A stretch of 61,109 bases of DNA from Byssovorax sp. (GTDB lineage: Bacteria; Myxococcota_A; Polyangia; Polyangiales; Polyangiaceae). Numbering within the stretch: position 1 is the first letter of the stretch; each line of letters opens with the position of its first letter. Under the pieces are notes generated by a model. The model did no database searches, was not told the DNA's origin, and was given only the letters and a program-made list of their open reading frames with translations. This document shows, piece after piece, positions 43,821 to 52,064 of this stretch. The DNA lies in contig JANYGI010000162.1 in the NCBI GenBank assembly GCA_025362495.1, positions 1 to 61,109 on the forward strand, in the 5' to 3' direction. The position numbers were made by a program, and so were the translations under genes.

Positions 43821-44810
43821 ATGCTTGGTCTCCCGTCACTTCGCGTCGGCGTCGGGCTCGCCGCCCTCGTCCTGCTGAGCGCCGCGTGCTCGTCCGGGGG
43901 CGACGCCGGAGGGACCGGAGGCGCCACGACCACCGCCAGCGCGAGCGGCACCGGCGGAGGCAGCGCCGCCCGCGGGGTGGACCCGGTGATCACCAAGGAT
44001 CTCCAGGGCCGCACCTACACCCTCAAGATCCCCGCCACGCTCGATCCCGCGAAGCCCGCGCCGCTCCTCGTGATGCTCCACGGCTTCTCGACGTCGCCGA
44101 CCGCGCCGCAAGACATGGACGAGTACATGGCCATGAGCCCCGCCGCCAACGCGCGCGGGATGATCGTGGCGCTCCCGCTCGGCACCCACGACACCGTCAT
44201 CGACAAGTACGAGTGGAACGCCACCGACTCGTGCTGCGGCTTCGACACGCCCGACGCCAACGACATCGGCTACATCGCCGCGATGGTCGACGAGGTCACG
44301 GCCAAGTACAAGATCGACCCGAAGCGCATCTTCGTCCTCGGCCACTCCAACGGCGGGTTCATGGCCCACCGGCTCGCGTGCGACGAGGCCGACAAGATCG
44401 CCGCGATCGTCTCGCTCGCCGGCGGCACCTTCAAGAACCAGAAGAAATGTGCCGCCTCCGCGCCGATCTCGGTCCTCCAGGTCCACGGCGACGCCGACGG
44501 CACCATCTCGTACACGGGCGGCCCGCCGCTCAACGTCGCGCAGCTCCCGCCCGCCCCCGGCGCCGTCGAGACGATGGCCGACTGGGCCGTGAAGAACCGC
44601 TGCGACAAGACGCCCGACACCACCGCCCCGGCGATCGATCTCGCGACCGACCTCGCCGGCGCCGAGACCACCAAGGCCATCTACAAAAATTGCGAGGCCG
44701 GCGTCGCCAACGAGCTCTGGACGATCCATGGCGGGCCGCATTCCCCGGCGTTCGGCCCCACCTGGGCTCCCGCGGTGCTCGACTTTTTGATGGCGCACCC
44801 GAAGCCGTGA
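43821..44810 (+). CDS. PHB depolymerase/feruloyl-esterase-like lipoprotein
   Basis: This is a 329-residue lipoprotein with lipobox LLSAAC and a Gly/Thr/Ala linker. The hydrolase core is complete: PAPLLVMLHGFSTSP for the oxyanion strand, RIFVLGHSNGGFMAHRLAC with nucleophile Ser in GHSNGG, VLQVHGDADGTISYTG with the acidic residue, and the His in WTIHGGPHSPAF. This is the LpqC/PhaZ-type family that hydrolyses polyesters or feruloyl esters. It acts outside the inner membrane. Confidence 0.9.
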   Translation: MLGLPSLRVGVGLAALVLLSAACSSGGDAGGTGGATTTASASGTGGGSAARGVDPVITKDLQGRTYTLKIPATLDPAKPAPLLVMLHGFSTSPTAPQDMDEYMAMSPAANARGMIVALPLGTHDTVIDKYEWNATDSCCGFDTPDANDIGYIAAMVDEVTAKYKIDPKRIFVLGHSNGGFMAHRLACDEADKIAAIVSLAGGTFKNQKKCAASAPISVLQVHGDADGTISYTGGPPLNVAQLPPAPGAVETMADWAVKNRCDKTPDTTAPAIDLATDLAGAETTKAIYKNCEAGVANELWTIHGGPHSPAFGPTWAPAVLDFLMAHPKP

Positions 44811-44888
44811 CAACATGCGCCGAGTGAGCGGCCTCGAACCTCGCCGACCCTCCCGGACGGCAAGCCCTGACACGACGATGGGAGTCCC

Positions 44889-46175
44889 GTGAACGAGTAC
44901 ACGCGGCGCGAAGAGGTGCGCTGGACGTTGATCGCCTCGCTCGCCCTGGTGCTGGGCATGGCGCCCGCTGTTTTCCTCCTCGTCACCGCGCAGGGCGCCC
45001 TGGTGCCGGATCCGAGCGCGCTGCTCGCGTCGAAGGTCGCGAACGACAAGCTCCAGCAGATCCACACCTGCGTGGTGACGGCCGACAAGCTGCCGACCGA
45101 GATCGACGTCTTCAAGTCAGCCTCGAAGGCCGCGCACCTCGATCCGAACTCCGACGCGCTCGCCGAGGTCACGGCGCCGAACAAGAAGAAGACGCTCGCG
45201 AACCTCGTGAAGGGCAAGCTCCCGCCGAAGGAGAAAGAGCCCGACGCCGCCCTCGCGTGGCCCGCCGCGCAGCCCTCGCAGAAGCTCGCGAAGTCGCTCA
45301 ACCCGTGTCGCTCCACGGTCGACTTCACGGTCGCCCGTCCCGAGACGGCGGCCACGTGGGACGCGATCGGCAAGGCGACCGAAGTGCTCACCCCGGGGAA
45401 CGACAAGAACGAGCAGATCGTCGCCGCGCGCGCGCTGCTCAAGCTCCTCGGCGAGGCCCCGGTCGACAAGGTCGTGCAGCAGGTCCACGACGCCGAGGCC
45501 GAGCTGAAAAAGACGGCCGAAACAGCCACCGTGCGCGCCCAGACCGCGATGATCCGCGAGCCGATCGCCGAGGGGATCATCCCGCGCCGCATCGCCGTCG
45601 GCGTCGGCGTCGGCCTCTCGGTGATCACCCTGCTGCTGAGCTACCTCAGCGTGCGCGTGGCCTCGAGCCGCCGCCTCTCCACGCTGGTGCCGCTGCGCGA
45701 GGCCGCCAAGACGAGCCAGCCCGGCGTCCACGCTGCGGCCCTCCTCCGCCTCGCGGCGCAGCACAACGGCGGGCAGCCCGGCATGGTCGTCGGCGCGGCC
45801 TTCGGCGGCCTCTTCGCCGCCGCGCTCCAGCGCTCCGACACCGACGTGTTCATCGTCGGCGTCATGGGCGGGTGCCTCCTCGGCCTCGTGCTCCAGTGGG
45901 TCGTCCGCCTGGCCACGGGCGCCACGCGCTGGCGCATCCGCGCGACGGAGCTCGCCGAGGTCGAGAAGCCCGCCATCCCGATCGTGCTCGTCCTCAGCGG
46001 CGTGAACCCCGGCCTCGAGGGCCCGTTCATCACCTTCTTCAACGGCCTCTCGCCGCCCGACGCCGCGCAGACCGTGGAGAAGCTCGCCGCCCAGGCCGAG
46101 GAGAAGATCCTCGCCGCGGCCGACGCCGGCGCCGCCGCGCGCCAGCAGCAGGGAATGCCGCCTCCCGGCTACTGA
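44889..46175 (+). CDS. Hypothetical multi-pass membrane protein
   Basis: This is a 428-residue membrane protein. One segment lies near the N-terminus (LIASLALVLGMAPAVFLLVT). A ~190-residue periplasmic-type helical region follows, containing TVDFTVARPETAATWDAIGKAT. Then there are three segments (RIAVGVGVGLSVITLLLSYLSV, GMVVGAAFGGLFAAAL, FIVGVMGGCLLGLVLQWVVRL) and a C-terminal domain. Not assigned to a family. It is a single gene downstream of the esterase (78-bp gap). Confidence 0.75.
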   Translation: MNEYTRREEVRWTLIASLALVLGMAPAVFLLVTAQGALVPDPSALLASKVANDKLQQIHTCVVTADKLPTEIDVFKSASKAAHLDPNSDALAEVTAPNKKKTLANLVKGKLPPKEKEPDAALAWPAAQPSQKLAKSLNPCRSTVDFTVARPETAATWDAIGKATEVLTPGNDKNEQIVAARALLKLLGEAPVDKVVQQVHDAEAELKKTAETATVRAQTAMIREPIAEGIIPRRIAVGVGVGLSVITLLLSYLSVRVASSRRLSTLVPLREAAKTSQPGVHAAALLRLAAQHNGGQPGMVVGAAFGGLFAAALQRSDTDVFIVGVMGGCLLGLVLQWVVRLATGATRWRIRATELAEVEKPAIPIVLVLSGVNPGLEGPFITFFNGLSPPDAAQTVEKLAAQAEEKILAAADAGAAARQQQGMPPPGY

Positions 46176-46199
46176 CAGCGCTTCAGCCCACAGGCCAAG

Positions 46200-46307
46200 T
46201 CAACGCAAAGGCGCGGAGACGCAAAGGCGAGAGGCAGAATCAGCGTCATTTGATTCTCCCCTTTCTCCGTCTTTTTGCGCCTCCGCGTCTTTGCACCTCT
46301 GCGTTGA
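46200..46307. repeat. Large imperfect inverted repeat (intergenic palindromic element)
   Basis: A 108-bp imperfect palindrome lies between the convergent membrane-protein and VF530 genes. The outer arms are TCAACGCA and TGCGTTGA; the core stem is AGAATCA (46236-46242) against TGATTCT (46251-46257) with an 8-nt loop. The arms are built of CGCAAAG/CGCGGAG-type purine units and are clearly lower in GC than surroundings. This composition is like dispersed intergenic repeats seen in several phyla, and could fold as a long RNA hairpin or act as a bidirectional terminator. Confidence 0.7.
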
Positions 46308-46350
46308 ACTCCGCGATCCGGTTTCTTCGCCTCAGCGGGAGCCAGAGCGT

Positions 46351-46590
46351 CTACTCCGACTCTGGCTCCTTCCACACCTGCTGTCGATACAGCTCCTCCA
46401 CGCGGGCCCGCGCCCACGGCGTCCGCCGGAGGAACGTCAGGCTCGATTTCACGCTCGGATCGAGCTGAAAGCAGCGGATCGGGATCCGCGTCGCGAGCTC
46501 CTCCCAGCCGAAGCGCGCCACGAGGCGATTGACGATCATCTCCAGCGTGATCCCGTGGAGTCGATCGCCGGAGCCGGAGCTCGCCGTCAC
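46351..46590 (-). CDS. VF530 family DNA-binding protein (DUF2132)
   Basis: This 79-residue protein closely follows the VF530 pattern: [58 protein letters not shown]. Homologues form a small helical DNA-binding domain; cellular role is unknown. GTG 46590 overlaps the stop of the cytochrome-rhodanese gene (GTGA), so it is cotranslated with it. Confidence 0.92.
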   Translation of the reverse strand: MTASSGSGDRLHGITLEMIVNRLVARFGWEELATRIPIRCFQLDPSVKSSLTFLRRTPWARARVEELYRQQVWKEPESE

Positions 46591-47780
46591 GGCTCGCCGA
46601 GGTGCTGCACGAGCCTGGGCGTCGTGATCGCGCCCGGCATCGGCGCGAGCACCGGCGCGGGCGGCGGCGCCCCGGCGTCGGCCACCGAGGGATCACCGAT
46701 CGTCGGATAGGCCCGCTTCTTCCACTCCAGGATCCCCTCGTCGAGCACGGCGGTGTGCGTGAACCCGCGCTTGCGCAGCTCGTCGACGACCACCCCCGAC
46801 GCGTGGTGCGGACAGGCGCAATAGGCCGTGATCCACGTCCCGTCCTTCGGCAGCTGATCGAGCCGCGAGAAGCCGTAATACGGCACCGAGATCGATCCCG
46901 GGATGTGCATCACCAGCCAGTCCGACGTCGCCCGCGCGTCGATGATCACGATTCGCTTCTTCGCGTCGAGGGCCTTCTTCACGTCCTCGATCGGGACGAA
47001 GCGGTCCTCGCGCAGGGTGAACTCCGGGTTCGGCCCCTTCGGGTTGATCACCACCTCGCCGAGCGGCGGCAGCTCCGGCGGCGCGGTCCGCTCGGGCGGC
47101 GGCGGCGTCGCCCACGAGCGCAGCATGGCGACCACGTTGTCGATCTCGTCCTCGCCGAGCACGCCCTGGAACGACGGCATCGGCGTCCCCGGCCGCCCGT
47201 GCACCACGGCGTAGCGCAGGAACGAGTCGCTCGCGGCCGCCAGCAGCGACATGTTCGCGAGGTGCACCGCGTCGCCGCGATCGGTGCGCGTCCCGTGGCA
47301 GCGCTGGCAATTGGCCGTGTACACCGCGGCGCCCAGCGTCGCGTCGCCGCTCACGGGCTTCGGCGAGAGGCGCTCGCGCACCGGCCCGCGATCGCGCAGG
47401 AACGCCACTATCGCCGCGACCTCGTCGTCGTCGAGCGGGCCGCCGCGGAGCTTCCCGTAGCCGGCCATCGCGGTGCCCGGGCGCCCCTCGCGGATGCCGC
47501 GCGAAATGTACTCGTCCGACGCGCTCGCCAGGAACGTCGTGCTCACCAGCGACGGCGCGTGATCGGCCGCGTAGCCCGTGGCGTCGGCCGCGTGGCAGAG
47601 GGCACAGTACCGCGCGAACGCGGCCGCCCCCGCCTCGAAGCGCTGATCCGCGGCGTGCGCCGCCGACTCGGCGATGGCCTTCTCGCGCGGGGCTTCTTGC
47701 TTCGAGTCGATGCAGCCCGCGGCGGCCAGCGCCACGAGACAGGCCGCGCCGGAGGGGATCGCCCGCTTACCGTGCTTCAC
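46587..47780 (-). CDS. Dihaem cytochrome c fused to rhodanese domain, lipoprotein
   Basis: The protein has 397 residues from GTG 47780, with lipobox AAAGC. There are two class I cytochrome c domains: [12 protein letters not shown] with distal Met in GTAMAGYG, and [14 protein letters not shown] with Met in [10 protein letters not shown] rhodanese domain follows at about 255-375, with [21 protein letters not shown] and the active-site cysteine loop [13 protein letters not shown]. It is an exported redox protein that could couple sulfur transfer to electron transport, e.g. thiosulfate or persulfide oxidation; electron partner unknown. Coupled to VF530 downstream. Confidence 0.92.
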   Translation of the reverse strand: MKHGKRAIPSGAACLVALAAAGCIDSKQEAPREKAIAESAAHAADQRFEAGAAAFARYCALCHAADATGYAADHAPSLVSTTFLASASDEYISRGIREGRPGTAMAGYGKLRGGPLDDDEVAAIVAFLRDRGPVRERLSPKPVSGDATLGAAVYTANCQRCHGTRTDRGDAVHLANMSLLAAASDSFLRYAVVHGRPGTPMPSFQGVLGEDEIDNVVAMLRSWATPPPPERTAPPELPPLGEVVINPKGPNPEFTLREDRFVPIEDVKKALDAKKRIVIIDARATSDWLVMHIPGSISVPYYGFSRLDQLPKDGTWITAYCACPHHASGVVVDELRKRGFTHTAVLDEGILEWKKRAYPTIGDPSVADAGAPPPAPVLAPMPGAITTPRLVQHLGEP

Positions 47781-47984
47781 CCGCCGCACACTCCGCAAAT
47801 CCTTCGAAGACGTCAACGACGATCGCCGCGGCCCGTCGTTCGGGCCCTCGTTCTCGATGGATACCGTCGTCAACGACAGGTCACGGAGAATGAAAAGCTC
47901 GGCTCGTTCGTCCCTGTACGGCACGCACGCGCCACGCCTCCCGGAAAACTTTCCCTCGGGCGCGTTCCATGGAAAGACCTACGT

Positions 47985-49037
47985 ATGCCGTTTTTCGGAG
48001 CTTCTGCCGGGCGTTCCTCGGCCACCGCGGCCTGGGGTGCTCGCCTCGGCGCCCTGCTCCTCACGCTCGCGGCGGTGCTCCTCTTCGGCGTCGTGCCCGC
48101 GCAGGCCGACGAGCCGAGCCCCTACGACGGCGTCACGCAGCCCGCGGTGGCCACCACGGCGCCGCCCGTCGACGGTGACAAGCCCGCGCCGCACGCCCCC
48201 GCGAAGCCCCGCCGCGGCGGCATCAGCCCCTGCATGACGCCCGACCCCGGCTTCGGCGTCTACGACACCTGGGTCGGCACCGGGACGATGATGGGCCAGG
48301 TCCTGATCCCGCACAAAGGCGGCGTCACCAAGAACGGCTCGTTCGACGTCATCTTCCATTTTCACGGCCACGAGCCCATCCGCAAAGAGTTCGTCAAGGC
48401 CGCGCACGGCATCGTCCTCGTCGGTATCGATCTCGGCATCGGATCGGGCGCGTACTCCAGCGGCTTCGCCTCGCCGGATACCTTCACGAACCTCCTCGCC
48501 AGCGTCGAGAACGTCGTCGCCAAGCACGCTGGCCTGAAGAGCGCGCACGCCCGCAAGATCGCGCTCTCGTCGTGGAGCGCCGGCTACGGCGCCACCGAGC
48601 AGATCCTCCGCCAGACCGGCGGCAAGAACATCGACGCGGTGATCCTCCTCGACTCGCTCCACACGGGCTATGTCGACGAGCAGGCGCACACGCTCAAGAC
48701 CGATCAGATCGCCCCGTTCGTCGGCTTCGCCCGCCGCGCCGCGCGCAAGCAGGCGTTCATGTTCATGAGCCACTCGTCGATCATCCCGCCCGGCTACGCC
48801 TCGACGACCGAGGTCGCGAGCTACGTGGTGAGCACGCTCGGCGGCCGCCCGAAGAAGGCCAATCGGCAAGACGTGCTCGGCCTCGACATGATCGACCGCT
48901 TCGACAAGGGCAATTTTCACATGAGGGGCTACACCGGGGATGACAAGCCCGACCATTGCGCCCACATCGGTCTCATGGTCGACATCGTCCGCGCCCACCT
49001 CGAGCCGCGGTGGAAGACGCCGAAGGGCCGGAAGTAG
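47985..49037 (+). CDS. Secreted alpha/beta-hydrolase-like protein
   Basis: The protein has 350 residues from ATG 47985 with GGAAAG upstream. The signal peptide is GALLLTLAAVLLFGVVPAQA. The mature part has an alpha/beta-hydrolase layout: FDVIFHFHGHEPIRKEF for the oxyanion region, KIALSSWSAGYGATEQIL where SWSAGYG replaces GxSxG (first Gly to Ser), and MFMSHSSIIPPG. A His near the end (CAHIGLM) may complete the triad. Substrate unknown. The divergent cytochrome-rhodanese gene shares the 200-bp upstream region. Confidence 0.78.
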   Translation: MPFFGASAGRSSATAAWGARLGALLLTLAAVLLFGVVPAQADEPSPYDGVTQPAVATTAPPVDGDKPAPHAPAKPRRGGISPCMTPDPGFGVYDTWVGTGTMMGQVLIPHKGGVTKNGSFDVIFHFHGHEPIRKEFVKAAHGIVLVGIDLGIGSGAYSSGFASPDTFTNLLASVENVVAKHAGLKSAHARKIALSSWSAGYGATEQILRQTGGKNIDAVILLDSLHTGYVDEQAHTLKTDQIAPFVGFARRAARKQAFMFMSHSSIIPPGYASTTEVASYVVSTLGGRPKKANRQDVLGLDMIDRFDKGNFHMRGYTGDDKPDHCAHIGLMVDIVRAHLEPRWKTPKGRK

Positions 49038-49041
49038 CGCC

Positions 49042-50019
49042 ATGTCCGGGATTGGCGTCGTCATCAACCCGCGCTCGAAGCGGAACCTCGCCGATCCCAG
49101 CGCCGCCCTCCGCCTCGCGCGCGCCCTCGGGGATCACGGCGTCGTCCGCACCGCGGGGAGCCGCGACGATCTCCACCGGATCGCCGAAGACTTCCGCAAG
49201 CTCCAGATTGACATCCTCGGCATCTCCGGCGGCGACGGCACCAACTACGTCACCATCACGGGCTTCCTCGGCGTGTACGCGAGCGAGCCGCTGCCGGCCC
49301 TCGCGCTGCTCCGCGGCGGCACGTTCAACACCGTCGCCAACGCGGTCGGCGTCCCGCGCGGGCGCCCCGAGGGGCTGCTCGCCAAGCTCATCGCGGGCTA
49401 CCTCGCGCGCAAGCACCAGCCGCTGCGATCGGCCTCGCACCAGGTGATGCGCATCGGCGATCACTACGGCTTCATCTTCGGCACCGGCGCGATCTACGGC
49501 TTCATCTCCGAGTACAATCTCGGCGCCGAGAAGAACGTGCTCTGGGCCGGCGAGGTGCTCGGTCGGGCCGTCGCCAAGGTGCTCGCGGGGCAGCCCACGC
49601 CGGTCGCGCAGCGGTGGGAGGGCAAGGTCACGCTCGACTGCGGCGCTGTGTTCCCCGAGCGCGATTACCTGGCGATCGGCGCGGCCACGGTCGATCAGCT
49701 CGGGCTTGGTTTCAGGCCATTCTATCGCTTCGACGCCGAGGTCGGGCGCTTCCATATGCTCGGCATCCACACCACCGCCGCGGGCTTCGTCAGCCGCCTT
49801 CCCTCGGTGTGGCGCGCCCGGCCGATGGGCGACGCGCACACCTACGACGTGCTCGCGCGCCGCGCCATCGTCGAGCAGCGCGGCGGGGTCGTCCGCTACG
49901 TGCTCGACGGCGACGTCCACGATCACCCGGGGCCGCTCGTGATCGAGGCGGGCCCGCGCGTGAACATCCTCGTCGAGCGCCAGAGCGGGCTGTGGCCGAT
50001 CCCGGGTTCACCCTCCTGA
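49042..50019 (+). CDS. Diacylglycerol kinase-like lipid kinase (catalytic domain)
   Basis: The protein has 325 residues from ATG 49042, 4 bp after the previous stop. The N-terminal domain has the DAGK/sphingosine-kinase ATP motif LGISGGDGTNYVTITGFLG and GGTFNTVANAVGVPRG. The C-terminal beta-domain includes FGTGAIYGFISEYN and LDGDVHDHPGPLVIEAGPRVNIL. It probably phosphorylates a lipid at the membrane. It is cotranscribed with the hydrolase and TerB genes. Confidence 0.9.
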   Translation: MSGIGVVINPRSKRNLADPSAALRLARALGDHGVVRTAGSRDDLHRIAEDFRKLQIDILGISGGDGTNYVTITGFLGVYASEPLPALALLRGGTFNTVANAVGVPRGRPEGLLAKLIAGYLARKHQPLRSASHQVMRIGDHYGFIFGTGAIYGFISEYNLGAEKNVLWAGEVLGRAVAKVLAGQPTPVAQRWEGKVTLDCGAVFPERDYLAIGAATVDQLGLGFRPFYRFDAEVGRFHMLGIHTTAAGFVSRLPSVWRARPMGDAHTYDVLARRAIVEQRGGVVRYVLDGDVHDHPGPLVIEAGPRVNILVERQSGLWPIPGSPS

Positions 50020-50044
50020 AGCGAGTCGTGTATCGTGCTCGGTC

Positions 50045-50527
50045 ATGAGCGCGAACCGACTCGGACGTGATGTGTTCCTGGCCCTCGCCGCGATCGGTTG
50101 GGCCGACGGCAAGCTCGACGAGGAAGAGGCCGACGCCATCGTGCGCACGGCGCTCGAAGAGGGCCTCGAGCTCGAGGAGATTGGCGAGATCGAGGAGGCC
50201 ACCAAGCACCCGATCGATCTCTCGGTCATCGATCGCTCCACCATGTCGAAGGGCGATCGCCTCTTCGTGTACGCGGTCGCCGCGTGGATGACGCGGCTCG
50301 ACGGCAAGGTCGACAACACGGAGCGCAACGCGCTGAGCAAGCTCGGCGATCTGCTCAAGCTCCCTGCCCGCCCGCGCGAGCACGCCGACGCCATTGCCAT
50401 GGAGGTGGCCGCCCTCGGCGAGGGCGATCGCCCCCACCGCTACGATCTCAAGGCCCTGCGCGAGACGCTGGGGGATCGCCTGGCCGAGGCGCAGAAGGCG
50501 CGAATGGCCCGCGGCGAAGAGGACTGA
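50045..50527 (+). CDS. TerB family protein
   Basis: This is a 160-residue tellurite-resistance TerB-like helical protein: DVFLALAAIGWADGKLDEEEADAIVRTALEEG and FVYAVAAWMTRLDGKVDNTERNALSKLGDLL are the two acidic loop-bearing repeats with Asp-Gly-Lys. These are candidate metal sites. The rest of a ter operon is absent here; it follows the lipid kinase by 25 bp. Cytoplasmic, function unknown. Confidence 0.85.
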   Translation: MSANRLGRDVFLALAAIGWADGKLDEEEADAIVRTALEEGLELEEIGEIEEATKHPIDLSVIDRSTMSKGDRLFVYAVAAWMTRLDGKVDNTERNALSKLGDLLKLPARPREHADAIAMEVAALGEGDRPHRYDLKALRETLGDRLAEAQKARMARGEED

Positions 50528-50551
50528 GGCGAGATAGAGAGTCTGCCGCGG

Positions 50552-50591
50552 CTCCGTGTGGGGCGGGCCTCCGTGCCCGCCCCACACGGAG
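50552..50591. repeat. 17-bp perfect inverted repeat
   Basis: CTCCGTGTGGGGCGGGC (50552-50568) and its exact complement (50575-50591) flank a 6-nt loop, ctccgt. It lies just after the TerB stop and before a convergent gene, so it could terminate transcription, though there is no U-tract. The composition suggests a dispersed repeat that should be checked elsewhere in the genome. Confidence 0.6.
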
Positions 50592-50650
50592 GGAGAGGGT
50601 TTGCACTCGAATGTCGACGGGCTCTGGAGCATCTGCTCAAAGCCTGTAGC

Positions 50651-50678
50651 GAAGAAGAGAGCTTCCGTTCTCTTCTTC
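50651..50678. terminator. Possible hairpin downstream of the winged-helix gene
   Basis: GAAGAAGAGA (50651-50660) and TCTCTTCTTC (50669-50678) can pair over 10 bp with an 8-nt loop. The stem is AT-rich for this genome. It lies 38 bp beyond the minus-strand stop at 50716 and could terminate that gene. Confidence 0.45.
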
Positions 50679-50715
50679 CTTCCAGACAGGACATCAGCCG
50701 TCGAGCTGTGCTCTC

Positions 50716-51453
50716 CTACGCTTCGCCGCCGGCGCTGACGCTCGGGGCGGGCTCCTGGCTCTGCTCCACCGCCGCTGCCGCTTCCACCGCGCCGCCGCGA
50801 GCGCGCTTGAAGGGGCGGATTGCCCCGGTCGACACGAGTGAGTACTCGACTCCTCGCGCCGTCTCGGTCTTGGCCACGCGACCGTTGGTGATGAGCTGCT
50901 TGAGCACCACATAGGCCGTGCCGCTCGGCAAGCCACCGTGCTGCGCGATCTCGCCGGCCGTGGCGCGCACCAGCGTGCGAACGGTCTCCAGCATCAGCGC
51001 CTCGCGCTCGGCGGCGCCCTGGACCGGGCGGCGCTGCGACGCGGGCTCGACCGCAGACTCCACGCTTGCCGCGCTGGACTGGAATGCCGGGGTCGGCGGC
51101 TTGTACGTCGCGGACGATTGACCCGAAGGGACGACAATCATGCGCGGGTGACGGATGCGCGGGCGCTCCACCGGAGCGGGCGCCTCCTCGTGCTTCGTGG
51201 TGATGACCTCGGGGGCCTTTTCCTCGGCCGAGGGCTTCCGGTGCTCGCGCGACCAGATCGCCGCGGGGCGACCCGGTTTGCGCACGGCGCGCGCGGGCGC
51301 CTGCGAGGACAGGGACTGTGACGACTTCGCGAGCATCGACGTCACGATGGCGAGGGCCTCCGCGCGGCGGTCACCCTCCTCTTCATGAAGGAAGCCCACG
51401 AGGTCTTGAACGAAGCGTTCAACCAGATTTTCAATCGCGTTCGACGTGCTCAT
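50716..51453 (-). CDS. Winged-helix DNA-binding protein
   Basis: The protein has 245 residues from ATG 51453, preceded by GGGAGAGG. The N-terminus (SNAIENLVERFVQDLVGFLHEEEGDRRAEALAIVTSMLAK) is a helical oligomerisation-like region. The centre is basic and disordered with RKPGRPAAIWSREHRKP, an AT-hook-like GRP core. Residues 155-210 form a winged helix (ETVRTLVRATAGEIAQHGGLPSGTAYVVLKQLITNGRVAKTETARGVEYSL). Probably a chromosome-binding or transcriptional protein. Its long upstream non-coding region may hold its promoter. Confidence 0.78.
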   Translation of the reverse strand: MSTSNAIENLVERFVQDLVGFLHEEEGDRRAEALAIVTSMLAKSSQSLSSQAPARAVRKPGRPAAIWSREHRKPSAEEKAPEVITTKHEEAPAPVERPRIRHPRMIVVPSGQSSATYKPPTPAFQSSAASVESAVEPASQRRPVQGAAEREALMLETVRTLVRATAGEIAQHGGLPSGTAYVVLKQLITNGRVAKTETARGVEYSLVSTGAIRPFKRARGGAVEAAAAVEQSQEPAPSVSAGGEA

Positions 51454-52064
51454 ACCTCTCCCACGGCGGCCCGCTGCCATTCGCGGTTGCGGCCAGACGA
51501 AGCGCCGGCCGAGTTGCGCAGCGCAGGACCACGACGCTTCGGTCAGCTTTGCCCTTCGTAGCCGAAAGCGCGCGAGAGCGCCACGGGTCCTATCATCCCA
51601 CCATCAAAATCAGGGCGCGCCGGGCGATCCGGGCCGATTCCGGAGGCGATGCAGCGCGCCGGACGCGCGCGCCGGACCTCGATCGCCCCTCTCACGGCTC
51701 CTCGGCAGAGCGATGGGGCCACTCCTCCCGACACGTTTCAGGCTCCGCCCGCCGGGCGAATCGGACCCGCGGAGGCGCGTCACTCCGCCACGGTCGAGGC
51801 GTCATGCGAGAGCGGCGGACGCCAATCGCGCAAACTCAGCGCGAGGCCCCGGTCGGCCAGGACGCCCGCTCACAGCGCAGATAGGCAATTCGGCTCACTG
51901 CACCGACGCGATATCTCCGATGCATATCACGTGCGCCGGGCCCGGGCAGCTCGGCCGTCGGGCCGCCGCGCAGGCTCGATTGACGTCGTGGACAAGCCTC
52001 CTCCCGCGAGCGGCGTGGAGCACCGCGCGCCGACCCCGGGAATCGAGCCCGACAGACCGCTTCG
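51454..52064. other. Non-coding intergenic region (~610 bp)
   Basis: I see no supportable gene in this stretch. Open frames exist on both strands but their translations are Arg/Pro/Ala-rich without domain or codon-bias support. The bases around 51590-51612 are the least GC-rich and may hold the promoter of the winged-helix gene. No tRNA or structured RNA family was recognised. Confidence 0.6.
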
